Below, piece by piece: positions 31,432 to 40,644 of a stretch of DNA of 64,000 bases. Location: the NCBI RefSeq assembly GCF_007197555.1, contig NZ_CP041614.1, forward strand, positions 2,968,001 to 3,032,000, written 5' to 3'. Each line of letters begins with the position of its first letter. Within the stretch, counting starts at the first letter, position 1. The notes beneath the pieces are model-generated. The model was not told where the DNA came from. It was given only the letters and a program-made list of their open reading frames with translations, and made no database searches. The DNA is from Shewanella psychropiezotolerans. Lineage in GTDB: Bacteria > Pseudomonadota > Gammaproteobacteria > Enterobacterales > Shewanellaceae. Both the position numbers and the translations under genes were made by a program.

Positions 31432-31860
31432 ATGAAGAGCGAGCTTCGACGTTTTCTCTCTATAGGCCGCTCTGTAAATGGGAATTTAGAAGTAAAATTG
31501 AATGAGATTCATCAATTACATTGCTGCCTGGAGCGGAATCTTACCGATGCTCAGAGATTATTTGATTTACTTGAAATCCTACGATGCGAGCAAGGCTTAG
31601 ATAGCCGATTTGTCAATGAAACCGAGAGAAGAGTGCCAGGTTTTATTTACATGCTGCAAGAACATATCGAGAACGGGTTTAATGACGATGGCGAGCAGGT
31701 TTCCCCTATTTCATTATTCTTGGAGTCAGATAAAACTGGGGGATTGGTTGAGGCCATCGAACAGACAGAATTGTTTAGCGCTGAGATGAAGCAGTTAAAT
31801 GAAGAAGCAAAACAAGGTCACATATTGCTTCATCCTATAAAAGTTAAGGCACTAGCTTAG
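31432..31860 (+). CDS. Hypothetical protein, unrecognised
   Basis: A 142-codon frame from an ATG at 31432 encodes a soluble, mostly helical protein (for example LLEILRCEQGLDSRFVNET). No signal peptide, membrane segment or cysteine cluster is visible. The ribosome site is poor. It lies between the GNAT-like remnant and vapBC, in the same direction. I do not recognise the family. Confidence 0.5.
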   Translation: MKSELRRFLSIGRSVNGNLEVKLNEIHQLHCCLERNLTDAQRLFDLLEILRCEQGLDSRFVNETERRVPGFIYMLQEHIENGFNDDGEQVSPISLFLESDKTGGLVEAIEQTELFSAEMKQLNEEAKQGHILLHPIKVKALA

Positions 31861-31927
31861 TCTAAATAATTATCCCAGAAATTTCGGCGGTTCTGGCTTG
31901 CATGCTTCCCTTTAAAGAGGCATATGG

Positions 31928-31965
31928 TTGACATATGCTCGCGTTCTGTTACTCTGAGCATATGT
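31928..31965 (+). promoter_or_regulatory. vapBC promoter overlapped by a palindromic operator
   Basis: TTGACA (31928-31933) and TACTCT (31950-31955), 16 bases apart, form a promoter 29 to 66 bases before vapB. ACATATGCTC (31931-31940) and its exact complement GAGCATATGT (31956-31965) lie across the same interval with a 15-base gap. This fits autoregulation by a VapB-VapC complex bound over the promoter. Confidence 0.7.
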
Positions 31966-31993
31966 TTAGCCTATGGTGACAAAGGAGTCTTTA

Positions 31994-32224
31994 ATGAGAA
32001 CTGTATCAATTTTTAAAAATGGTCGAAATCAAGCTATTCGATTACCTAAAGATATGGAATTTGATGGAGTGAGTGAACTTGAGATCATTAAAGATGGTGA
32101 TAACGTCATCTTAAGACCTGTTCGACCAGATTGGTTGTCTTTTAATGGACAAGAAATGGCTGATAGTGATTTTATGACTGAGCGTGAGTCAGTCATCACT
32201 GATGAAGGGCGTTTTGAATTTTGA
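31994..32224 (+). CDS. vapB: VapB-type antitoxin (SpoVT/AbrB fold)
   Basis: The ATG at 31994 follows AAAGGAG (31981-31987). The 76-residue protein starts MRTVSIFKNGRNQAIRLPKD, the swapped-hairpin DNA-binding segment of VapB antitoxins. A C-terminal toxin-binding tail contains RPDWLSF. Its stop overlaps the vapC start, so toxin and antitoxin are translationally coupled. Confidence 0.9.
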   Translation: MRTVSIFKNGRNQAIRLPKDMEFDGVSELEIIKDGDNVILRPVRPDWLSFNGQEMADSDFMTERESVITDEGRFEF

Positions 32225-32640
32225 AAAAAACTACTTATATGTTGGACACCTGTATTTGCAGTTTCATTATGCGTGAGCAGCCTTTAAGTGTGCTTCAGCA
32301 ACTGCAAAATGCAGTCAGTAGGCAAAATCGAATCGTTATATCGGTGATCACTTATGCTGAAATGCGATTCGGCACTATAGGTAAGAAAGCATCGCCTAAG
32401 CATACAATTCTTGTGGATGAGTTTTTAAAGCGTGTTGATGAAGTGCTTCCTTGGGATGTGAAAGCCGTAGACGCTACGACGGAAGTAAAACGTCAATTGA
32501 TCTCAAAAGGTACACAGATAGGGCCGAATGATACAGCAATAGCAGGTCATGCTATTGCTTCTGGTTGTATTTTAGTGACTAACAATGTTCGTGAATTCAG
32601 ACGTGTTGATTCATTAATTTATGAAGATTGGGCACATTGA
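32221..32640 (+). CDS. vapC: VapC-type PIN-domain toxin ribonuclease
   Basis: The 139-residue protein starts at a TTG (32221) that overlaps the vapB TGA. PIN-domain acidic residues are in place: Asp9 (YMLDTCICSF), Glu47 (TYAEMRFG) and Asp104 (GPNDTAIAGHA), with the closing LVTNNVREFRRV. VapC toxins cleave RNA, often tRNA-fMet in enterics, but the target here is unknown. The frame is intact, so the module may be active. Confidence 0.9.
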   Translation: MKKTTYMLDTCICSFIMREQPLSVLQQLQNAVSRQNRIVISVITYAEMRFGTIGKKASPKHTILVDEFLKRVDEVLPWDVKAVDATTEVKRQLISKGTQIGPNDTAIAGHAIASGCILVTNNVREFRRVDSLIYEDWAH

Positions 32641-32902
32641 GTATAAGTCTGTAATCATTGGTATTTAGGGTAGAAATTATGAACATGGTAGAGTGAGAGT
32701 CGGGTCAAAATGGATCGAAGTCTTTCAAGTTCGAAAACACCTGGGGGCAATGGTTCTGCTCACCAAGTAGTGGTTAACTTTAGTTCGGCGGGAAAGGCAT
32801 CCTTTATTATCTGTGGTGTCCACTATGATTGTAATGCATCAGATTGTACTGGTCTGATAAAACCGGTGTTTTTCAAGGTAGTTGGCACTCTTCGCTTAAA
32901 TT

Positions 32903-33976
32903 TTATGCTACTTTTTGCTTCTCTTCATCGGGCTCTTTATCTGGGTTCAACATTACCGCGCCGATAGGTTCACAATTCCTTATTCCGTTAGGCCAACGCA
33001 TTGGATTTCTCTCTTGCGCAGCTTCAAGTACGGTTTTTCGATTGGACAAAATATCCCTATCTTGCATCGCATGCCGTTTGCCTGGAGAGACAAAATTGAG
33101 CTTGCTATGCTTATGCTCGTCATTATACCAAGTGACAAATTCTTCCACCCATTCACGAGCCTCTATTAAGCTATTAAAGCCTTTAGTAGGCCATTGTGGC
33201 CGGTACTTTAGCGTCCTAAATAATGACTCAGAATAAGGGTTATCATTACTCACACTCGGCCTGCTCAGTGAAGCCGTTACACCCAACTCCTCTAGCTTAG
33301 CTTTCATTGTCAGACACTTCATTGGCGCACCATTATCCGAGTGCAAAACCAGTGGCTGGTTAAAGCATTGTTCGCGTAGCATGTTTCGTTGCATTAGCTG
33401 GGCGGCAAGCTCACCACACTCCCGTTCATGGACTTCATATCCAACAATTTTACGGCTGTAAATATCTTCAAACATATACAGATAATAAAACTGACCTTTG
33501 ATGACTGAGGCGCAATAAGTGATATCCCAAGACCAAATTTCATTTGGGCCTTTAGCCTGATAGGCCTCTGGTTTACTCCTTGCCGTGACCTGTCGACTAC
33601 GGCCACGATGATTGACCTGTTCGTTGGCTTTCAGCACACGATAATATGTTGATTCAGAAGCGATATACACACCTTCATCTAATAGCGTTGGCACTATTTT
33701 CGATGGTGGCAAGCTGGAAAACCTTGGCTCATTGCACACATCTAATACTTGCTGACATTCGTGTTTTGTCAGCTTATTGGTAGGCTCAGGCCTCACTGCG
33801 CTGGCTCGTCGGTCAGCCTGTACTGTGCCTGCACGATACTAACGACGATAAGTCCGCTTACTCAGTAAGGCGACTTCACACGCTTTATCCAGCCTGGCAC
33901 CGCTATGGTGAGCCTCTCGAATTAACTCGACTAATTTAACCCGCTCTGTTAGCTCTCCTCGTTGTCGTCTCCTCAC
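32903..33976 (-). pseudogene. IS3-family transposase OrfB, nonsense-interrupted
   Basis: A GTG at 33976 opens a frame reading RRRQRGELTERVKL, the usual OrfB start. The DDE integrase domain carries WSWDITYCA, LHSDNGAPMK and SNDNPYSESLFRTLK. An in-frame TAG (complement of 33839-33841) replaces a tryptophan in RTYRRWYRAG and splits the gene. The long C-terminal part from about 33796 is intact, including all three catalytic acids. A programmed frameshift from OrfA would normally be required for expression. Confidence 0.8.
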
Positions 33977-34449
33977 AAGGCATTGAGCTTTTTTCTGAGC
34001 ACCAATAACGCTGCGGTTTCAGCTAGCGCCTTATTTTTATATCGCAGCTCTCGTTTCAACGATTTTATCTAGGATTTATCTGCTTTAGCCTGAATTTTTA
34101 TCTCTTTAGCTTGAGATTTACTCGACTGAAAACCACCTAAAAAATCTTGTTTCCACTCAAGAACTTGCTCTCTATATAAGCCCTTTTCTCGACAGTACTG
34201 GCTAATTTCAGCTTCTGACATCGGGGCTGTTTCGATAATGACTGCAAGCTTAGCTTCAGCAGACCATTCATCACTGGTTAATGTTTTACCTGGCACGGGT
34301 TGACCTTCTTTTCTGAGTTTATCGCGCCAATGATACAAGGTTTTAGAGGAGACACCTTCACTCAGTGCGACCTCTGCTACAGTCATGCTTTGGGGAGGCA
34401 ATAACTTTTTAAGGATCGCTTCTTTACGTGCTTGTGAATATCGGGCCAT
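33949..34449 (-). pseudogene. IS3-family transposase OrfA, nonsense-interrupted
   Basis: The frame begins MARYSQARKEAILKKLL and carries a helix-turn-helix (VAEVALSEGVSSKTLYHWRDK). It reads to a TAG at about 34073 (after KADKS). It then continues IKSLKRELRYKNKALAETAA, a leucine-zipper-like coiled coil normal for OrfA, with a second stop where a tryptophan is expected in NALWGDD. Two nonsense mutations make it inactive. Confidence 0.75.
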
Positions 34450-34690
34450 CTAGCTCTCTGTTTACCGCCCCCTATATTGAATTAATGGATGATTTTAAGG
34501 GGTGACAACAATCCTGACACAGGGGGGAGCTTAGATGTTGCTACTTTGCGTTTTGAATTTCCAAGCATAATATTCTCACAATAAACAGCCTGAAAAATAG
34601 GCTTGAGGGGTAATTCTATCTACCTTCTTAATTCTTCTCGAGTGTGATTTTTTTTAATGTGCTACACGACGGGGTGCCGAAAAATGGTCT

Positions 34691-35757
34691 TCATCCATTT
34701 GGGGTCAGTATTCGGACTATCGGATTTTTGGTGATGGCGTCGTCCAGGTGATCGGGAGCGAAGTGGGCATAGCGCATGGTGTCTTTGATATCGGAGTGTC
34801 CGAGTATCTGTTTTAGTACCAAGATATTGCCGCCGTTCATCATAAAATGGCTGTCAAACGTGTGCCGTAAGATATGCGTCATTTGTCTATCAGGGAACTG
34901 TAAGCCGGTTCGCATTATCGCTTGCTCAAAGGATCTCCTGCAGGGCCTGAATAATGGACCACGTACTCTGGGGAGCATGTCTGCTAACTCTTGGGCAATC
35001 GGTACCGTGCGGTTCTTTTTACCTTTGGTTTTACAAAGGTGATCCGATTGTGTGCAATTTGACTGCCGTGCAGCCCCTCGGCCTCTGACCAACGACAGCC
35101 GGTGGCTAAACAAATGAGTACGATGGTTTTCAGGTGTTTATATTTAGCGTTGTCACACTCGGTTAAAATAAGTGGAATTTCTTCCGGGTAGAGGAACGCC
35201 AGCTCGATGTCTTCTATTTTAAATTTCTCAAGACCCTCTAGCGGGTTGGGGTGTCTCCATTCACCGAGTTTTTTAAGCGTAGTGAAGACTGTATTTAAAT
35301 AGGCATGTTCATGATTGACCGTGTGCGGCTTCACTTTATTCTTATTGCCCTGGGCATCTTCCACTTCCCCATCGAGTCGCATTTGGCGATAGTTAGCAAA
35401 GTCATTGACGCAGATCTTACTGGCAACAGGGTCGCCCATGGCATGACTAATCATAGTTAATTTAGCCATGCGCTGTTCGGGTTTGGTCAATTGACGCCCG
35501 TGAAGATCATGCCACTTCTTTATCAATTCTGACAATCGGCGGTGATCGACCTTTTCACCTAGCCAGGGTTTGTCATCAACTTTCTTCATGGTGAATAGCT
35601 CAAACGCGGCAGCCTCACCTTTAGTGGCAAACTTTTTACGGATACGTTTACCGTGCCGTCCATGGGGGTAGCATTCACATAGCCACGGTTTGTTAGTGTC
35701 GTTTTTGAGATTACGGATAGACATAGTGATATCAACGCCAAAAGGAGTGGTGCTCAA
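34691..35757 (-). pseudogene. Phage-type tyrosine integrase, single frameshift
   Basis: The N-terminal part (34984-35757) has an arm-binding-like region and a SAM-like core and reaches the first catalytic arginine in CLATGCRWSEAEG. The C-terminal part, in another frame, has HILRHTFDSHF (HxxR) and GHSDIKDTMRYAHF with the tyrosine nucleophile. The two frames join at a run of four T (35029-35032, A4 on the coding strand). One extra base there restores one protein of about 355 residues. It may have driven insertion at the tmRNA site 4 kb to the left. Confidence 0.85.
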
Positions 35758-35759
35758 AA

Positions 35760-35804
35760 CTCATTGTCGAACTCAAAAATGTGCCTTTGAGTCGCAATAA
35801 TGAG
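35760..35804. repeat. Imperfect inverted repeat upstream of the integrase
   Basis: CTCATTGTCGAACTCAAA and, after a short loop, TTTGAGTCGCAATAATGAG are near-complementary. It lies within 10 bases of the integrase start, on its 5' side, so it may be an operator or integrase-binding site. From 35805 to 36079 I see no gene. Confidence 0.4.
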
Positions 35805-36079
35805 AGCCCGATTTTCTCTGCTCATTCGCTGAGGCGTTTTCCTACTACGCTCAACGTGCTGGCATTGATTGGTGTATTTGTAGGTCATAGTTTGGTTTCT
35901 TAATGGATAGACTCTGCCTATTTCATCTGTCAAAGCTTGTCCAATACTGTCAATTCTCTCAACGTCGACGTGTACGAATGTGAAGCCTCACATGGTCAAT
36001 AATCAAAGCCTATCTGAGTGTACTCAGGCGACAGCATGTTGATTTGGTCCTCATTAGCAAAAAATAGCTGTGTTATATG

Positions 36080-36454
36080 CTAAGGGCAGCCAATCGCGGC
36101 AAACAGCTAACTGTATCCTTTCAGCACCGCTTGACGTTGCGTCAGCCAACTCATCTCTACTTGACGCAGCAGATTTTGCTCCTCAATCCATCGACCTATC
36201 CCCGTTGCCCCCGCCAGATAACGGCTACGGGCGATGGCTGCTGCCTGACGTGCAAGCACTAACTGCTGTTTTTGTACCGATTCTTGATCACGATTGAAGC
36301 GTAAGTTGCTGATGGCATCATCCACTTCCAGTAACGCTTTATATAAACGCTCGGTAAACGCCGTCTCGGCTTGCTGATAAGCTAAATTCGCCCGGCTTGC
36401 TGATTGGTGCGCTTTGCGGTACTCGAGAAAGGGGAGCGTCAATCCTGCCCCCAA
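36080..36454 (-). pseudogene. C-terminal fragment of an outer-membrane efflux protein (TolC/NodT family)
   Basis: The minus-strand frame carries GAGLTLPFLEYRKAHQ, NLAYQQAETAFTERLYKALLEVDDAI and ARQAAAIARSRYLAGATG, the second helical-hairpin repeat of RND outer-membrane factors. It begins abruptly at 36454, where the sequence changes to hcp. Near the end a TAG replaces a glutamine codon (GYS-stop-LFAAIGCP), and the natural stop lies at 36080-36082. No efflux pump genes are nearby. This is a stranded gene end. Confidence 0.8.
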
Positions 36455-36901
36455 GATTCAGTCGGTGATATTTTTGTTGAAGGTCATGAAGATGAGATGC
36501 TGGTTCAGGAATTCGATCACATCGTTACCGTGCCAACCGATCCACAGTCGGGTCAGCCTTCAGGTCAGCGTATCCACAAGCCATTTAAGTTCACAGTGGC
36601 ACTGAATAAGGCCGTCCCGTTGATGTATAACTCATTGGCATCGGGTGAGAAGATCACCGAAGTTGAATTGAAGTGGTATCGCACTTCTGTTGAAGGTAAG
36701 CAAGAGCATTACTTCAGCACTAAGCTCGAAGGCGCCACTATCATCGACATTAAGTGTCACATGCCTCATTGTCAGGATCCAAGCAAGGCTGACTTCACTC
36801 AGCTGATCACTGTGTCTATGGCATACCGTAAGATCGATTGGGACCATACAACTGCAGGTACTTCAGGCTCAGATGATTGGCGTAAGCCGATCGAAGCTTA
36901 A
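36404..36901 (+). pseudogene. hcp: hcp (type VI secretion tube protein) lacking its 5' end, fused to the efflux-gene fragment
   Basis: From GAT at 36455 onward the protein is a typical Hcp: DSVGDIFVEGHEDEML, FDHIVTVPTDPQSGQPSGQR, FKFTVALNKAVPLMYN, CHMPHCQDPSKADFTQL and the ending GTSGSDDWRKPIEA. About 25 N-terminal residues and the normal start are missing. The frame is open leftward to a TTG at 36404 through antisense efflux-gene sequence, giving a chimeric N-terminus (MVRFAVLEKGERQSC) with no ribosome site. Hcp hexamers need the N-terminal strand, so tube assembly is doubtful. It heads the vgrG module but is separated by a terminator. Confidence 0.85.
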
Positions 36902-37006
36902 TCAGCCATTAAGTTAACTCATCCGTTGCCCCTATGTTTCGGCGTAATACTCGCTTGAACCCGTCGTTTAAGCCTGTCGTTCGGATCATAGGGGCGGCCA
37001 AATGAG

Positions 37007-37047
37007 AATAAGCAGGGGCTGATCACGCCCCTGCTTATTTTATTTTT
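37007..37047 (+). terminator. Strong terminator between hcp and vgrG
   Basis: AATAAGCAGGGGC, seven-base loop, GCCCCTGCTTATT and T-rich tail. The stem is perfect over 13 pairs. A second inverted repeat, GCCCCTATG with CATAGGGGC, lies just upstream between 36928 and 36995. Confidence 0.88.
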
Positions 37048-37209
37048 CAAATGTTAATACCCAAGTAAAAGACCATAGCCTTTAGGGAAATGGATCGGTC
37101 CAGATAGGGAGGGTTATATTTCCCTAAAGATTATTTCAATCGGCATTTAGCAAGGCACAAGTTGGCTACATGCGCTTAGGATACAACATCAATAGATAAG
37201 GATATTGTC

Positions 37210-39258
37210 ATGGGGCTTTTAGGATCAGGTTTACGTTTTCACTTCAGTGCCAAAGGTCTGGATGAAACCAGTTTAGATGTGGTTGATTTCAGCTTGACTG
37301 AGAGTTTGTCGACCCCATTTGAAGTGACGCTCAACCTGCTAAGCCGATTAGATGATCTCACCCCCGCGTCTATCGTAGACCAAACAGGCTTACTCACCTT
37401 GACGCTAGATGGCGATATACAGCGTCAGGTACACGGTATTGTGAGTCAATTCAGTAAAGGCGATACCGGCCACCATCATACGCAATACGAGCTGACCTTA
37501 GTGCCTGCACTGTCCAGACTTAAATTGAGACGCAACAGCCGAATTTTTCAACAAAAAAGCGTGCTGGATATTATGGCAACCTTGTTAGATGAGATGGGCC
37601 TAAAAGAGTATGGTTTTAACTGTGATCCAAGGTTCGAGTCTGAAGTGCGTGAGTACTGTGTCCAATATCGTGAGACCGATTTTGAGTTTATCAGTCGTCT
37701 GGCGGCTGAAGTGGGGTTGTTTTACTTTTTCGAACACACCAAAGACAGCCACACGCTGATATTTTGTGACAGCACCAGTAAATTAACCGGCCTGGCAGTG
37801 CCTTTTCCTTACAATGCTGTCAGTGGGGGAGTGATTGATGTTCCCTATGTTGAGGCGTTCAGCTTTCAACATCAAATTAAACCTGCCACTGTGACCCTTA
37901 AGGATCACAGCTTTAAGAAACCACAGTACAGTTTCCTGCAGACCAGTACGGGAAAAGAACTGGATTTTCAACGTCAGGATTACGAGCACTTCGACTATCC
38001 GGGACGCTATAAGGATGATGCCGCTGGGATCCCGTTCACTCAGGTGCGCCAAGAGTACCTGCGCCGTGATGCACAAGTTGCCAGTGGTAAAAGCAACATT
38101 ATGCAGGCCATCTGCGGTTTTAAATTTGATCTGATGGAACACAGTGATAGCGCGCTAAATCGTGACTGGGTCATTACCGGGGTTAAGCATACCGGCGAAC
38201 AGGGGGCCGCAGCGGAAGAGGCCAATACTCAAAAGCCTACTCGATATCATAATGAATTTACCGCCATTCCAGCCAGCTTACCCTGGCAGGCAAAACCGAA
38301 TGCTAAACCTCTGGTTACTGGTCCTCAGATGGCCGTGGTGGTTGGACCTGAGAATGAAGAAATTTTTTGTGATGAATTTGGCCGGGTTAAGGTGCAATTC
38401 CCCTGGGATAGATACGGCTTATGCGATGACAAGTCCAGCTGTTGGATCCGTGTCAGTCAAGGCTGGGCGGGTGGCCAATATGGCATGATGGCCATTCCGC
38501 GTATCGGGCATGAAGTGATCGTGAGTTTCCTCGAAGGTGATCCTGATCAACCCATCATTACAGGGCGTGCTTTTCACGCAACGAATTTGCCTCCTTACAT
38601 CTTACCCAACCATAAGACCCGCACGGTATGGCGGACCAATAGTCACAAGGGGGAGGGCTTCAATGAGTTACGCTTTGAAGATGAAGCCAGTCGCGAGCAG
38701 ATTTATCTTCATGGTCAGAAAGACATGGACATCGTCATCAACAATATACACAGAGAAAATATTGGTTACGATCAGCATGTGACCGTAGATCACGATAAAT
38801 TTGAACAGATAAAGAATCACCGACACACAACCATTGGTCAGGATGAACTTGGAGAGGTGGGACGGGATCATCAACTCCTTATCGGACGTAATTTTATCCA
38901 TCGGGTGCTCGGCATGGTTAAGCGTTATATCGGTGGGGGGATCATCACTCAGATCGATGGCGCCAGTCAGACTAACATTGCCGCATCAGAAGAAAAAATC
39001 ATTGGCGCTAGCCAGCAAATCAAAGTCAATAAAGACAGTTACCTTACAGCCAGCAAGATTATCTTAGATGCGGGGCAAGAGCTGACGATTAAAGGTCCAG
39101 GAGGCTTTATCAAGATCGACGCTGGCGGGGTCACCATCTCAGGTAACAAGGTCAAGATTAACGAAGGGGGATCACCGGGTGCCGGAACGGCGCCCAGTGC
39201 AGTGGCGCCAGATGAGCCCACTAAGCCGTCAATCCCAGAACCTGCCGACAAGCGATAA
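37210..39258 (+). CDS. vgrG: Type VI secretion tip protein VgrG
   Basis: The 682-residue protein has the gp27-like domain (about 1-390, including FEVTLNLLSR and REYCVQYRETDFEFISRLA). The gp5-like OB fold and beta-helix follow (CWIRVSQGWAG, GMMAIPRIGHEVIVSFLEGDPD and hydrophobic repeats ending IKIDAGGVTISG). A 30-residue Pro-rich tail closes it. There is no extra effector domain, so it acts as a carrier for the PAAR protein next door. AAGGAT precedes the ATG. It is followed after nine bases by the PAAR-lipase gene. No baseplate or sheath genes are in the window, so this is an orphan cargo cluster. Confidence 0.94.
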   Translation: MGLLGSGLRFHFSAKGLDETSLDVVDFSLTESLSTPFEVTLNLLSRLDDLTPASIVDQTGLLTLTLDGDIQRQVHGIVSQFSKGDTGHHHTQYELTLVPALSRLKLRRNSRIFQQKSVLDIMATLLDEMGLKEYGFNCDPRFESEVREYCVQYRETDFEFISRLAAEVGLFYFFEHTKDSHTLIFCDSTSKLTGLAVPFPYNAVSGGVIDVPYVEAFSFQHQIKPATVTLKDHSFKKPQYSFLQTSTGKELDFQRQDYEHFDYPGRYKDDAAGIPFTQVRQEYLRRDAQVASGKSNIMQAICGFKFDLMEHSDSALNRDWVITGVKHTGEQGAAAEEANTQKPTRYHNEFTAIPASLPWQAKPNAKPLVTGPQMAVVVGPENEEIFCDEFGRVKVQFPWDRYGLCDDKSSCWIRVSQGWAGGQYGMMAIPRIGHEVIVSFLEGDPDQPIITGRAFHATNLPPYILPNHKTRTVWRTNSHKGEGFNELRFEDEASREQIYLHGQKDMDIVINNIHRENIGYDQHVTVDHDKFEQIKNHRHTTIGQDELGEVGRDHQLLIGRNFIHRVLGMVKRYIGGGIITQIDGASQTNIAASEEKIIGASQQIKVNKDSYLTASKIILDAGQELTIKGPGGFIKIDAGGVTISGNKVKINEGGSPGAGTAPSAVAPDEPTKPSIPEPADKR

Positions 39259-39267
39259 GGAGGTCTT

Positions 39268-40644
39268 ATGCCTAAAGCAGCTCGGTTAGGGGATAATTGT
39301 GCCGGTCATGGCTGTATGCCCGCGACACCGATTAAGGCGGGAAGTGGTGATGTCAGCATTAATGGCATGCCTGCCGCACGGGAAGGGGATCCGGCGTTAT
39401 TGCATGCCTGTCCGTGCCCGCATATGCCCCATGGTATCCATGGTCGTAGTATTTCAGCGGGCTCAGCTAATGTGTCGATCAATGGTAAACCGGCTGCCAG
39501 AGTCGGGGATGCACTAGGTTGTGGTGGCAAAGTCGCTGCTGGCTCTGGGGATGTCTTGATCGGCGATTCTCCCTACCAGTCGCCGTCACAAGCATGCGGT
39601 GAAAGTGCGGTAACCAATCATGCCCCCTTGCTGGCTCTCGCACCCATGCCGTCGTTAAAACCCATTGAATGGGGTCAGGCGGCGACGCAATTCATCAGTG
39701 CCGATTCTCCCGTGTCGACCGTGATGCAACGCAAGCAACGTTACCAGGCACGTAAGAAGCTTGCCAAGTCGACTGAAAACCAGCCCGGCCTTGAAGAGAC
39801 AAGTGAGCGACTGGCATTTAACAATGACAGCATCTTACGCGCCGAAGCGGCACAATATGTCTACAGAGTGGATGAGAATCGACGAGATCCTGAGGAGTTT
39901 CCTTCATTACCTGAGGCACCATTGGGGCTGGAGTTACTCGACACCGCCGATATTCCCGGACTGGAGAATGCGGTGTTAATGGATGAGGATACAGGCTTTG
40001 GTGCCGCGCTGTTTAAGTCAGAGATAAATGATGAAACCATGCTAACTTATCGGGGCACCAATAATGGTGTCACAGGGGTAGATGATTGGCGAACCAACGG
40101 CGCCCAAGGTATGGGGAAACAGACAAAACAATATGATCAGGCAATGGATTTAGCTGATTTAGTATCTCAATCTTTGGATGTTGTGCTTGTTGGTCATTCA
40201 TTGGGTGGTGGGCTCGCAGCGAGTGCAATCGGAGTGACTGGTATGGAAGGCTACACCTTTAATGCCGCGGGTTTACATGAAAATACGGTTAGCCGTCAGG
40301 GAGGGTTGAAAATGGAGCAAATTAATCAGCTGGTGCAGACTCAAGCCGTTGATGGTGAAGTGCTGACTTTACTACAAGGTAACAGAGGAATGCTGACTCC
40401 AATCCTTGCAGGGGCTGGCAGTATGCTGGGTGGCACTGTTGGTACCGCCATTGGTGGGGTGTTGGGGACAGCATTGCTTAACAAAGGTGCTGTACCTGAG
40501 GCGCCAGGTAATATGAGATCATTGGAAAGCATCGAGGGTGGCAGCCCCGTCACCCGACATGGGATGGATCAGGTGATTGCAGGCATTGAGTCGCAGAAAA
40601 AACAAGATATCAGCACTCTTTCACAGTATCACTGGGGGCAGTAA
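39268..40644 (+). CDS. PAAR-domain type VI effector with C-terminal lipase domain
   Basis: A PAAR domain (about 1-105; repeats GSGDVSINGMPAAREGD and SANVSINGKPAARVGD) would cap the VgrG spike. After a linker (about 110-180) a class 3-type lipase domain contains the nucleophile elbow VGHSLGGG (Ser311) and LTYRGTNNG. A candidate histidine lies in VTRHGMDQV (His431). A glycine-rich hydrophobic segment (about 377-404) may insert in membrane. The likely target is phospholipid of neighbouring cells. AAGGAGG precedes the ATG. The stop overlaps the start of the first ankyrin gene (TAATG), which supports effector-immunity coupling. The lipase assignment rests on motifs only. Confidence 0.85.
   Translation: MPKAARLGDNCAGHGCMPATPIKAGSGDVSINGMPAAREGDPALLHACPCPHMPHGIHGRSISAGSANVSINGKPAARVGDALGCGGKVAAGSGDVLIGDSPYQSPSQACGESAVTNHAPLLALAPMPSLKPIEWGQAATQFISADSPVSTVMQRKQRYQARKKLAKSTENQPGLEETSERLAFNNDSILRAEAAQYVYRVDENRRDPEEFPSLPEAPLGLELLDTADIPGLENAVLMDEDTGFGAALFKSEINDETMLTYRGTNNGVTGVDDWRTNGAQGMGKQTKQYDQAMDLADLVSQSLDVVLVGHSLGGGLAASAIGVTGMEGYTFNAAGLHENTVSRQGGLKMEQINQLVQTQAVDGEVLTLLQGNRGMLTPILAGAGSMLGGTVGTAIGGVLGTALLNKGAVPEAPGNMRSLESIEGGSPVTRHGMDQVIAGIESQKKQDISTLSQYHWGQ

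Larger units (their letters stand above)
32870..34520 (-). mobile_element. Degraded IS3-family insertion sequence (limits approximate)
   Basis: Two overlapping transposase genes, orfA (33949-34449) and orfB (32903-33976), both in decay, lie on the minus strand. A possible right terminus reads TGTCAGGATTGTTGTCACC on the minus strand near 34515. I could not find a matching left inverted repeat, so the borders are estimates. Confidence 0.6.

Noticed and set aside
32710..32967. An 85-codon gene at the left edge of the IS3 element
   Set aside because: It has no ribosome site, an unlikely composition, and its last third is antisense to orfB.
36070..36297. A plus-strand gene opposite the efflux fragment
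   Set aside because: The minus strand reads a clear TolC-family helix-rich protein. The plus-strand frames are its antisense.
36404..36901. Functional hcp with a novel N-terminus
   Set aside because: The N-terminal residues come from antisense efflux-gene sequence, there is no ribosome site before the TTG, and the conserved first strand of Hcp is missing.
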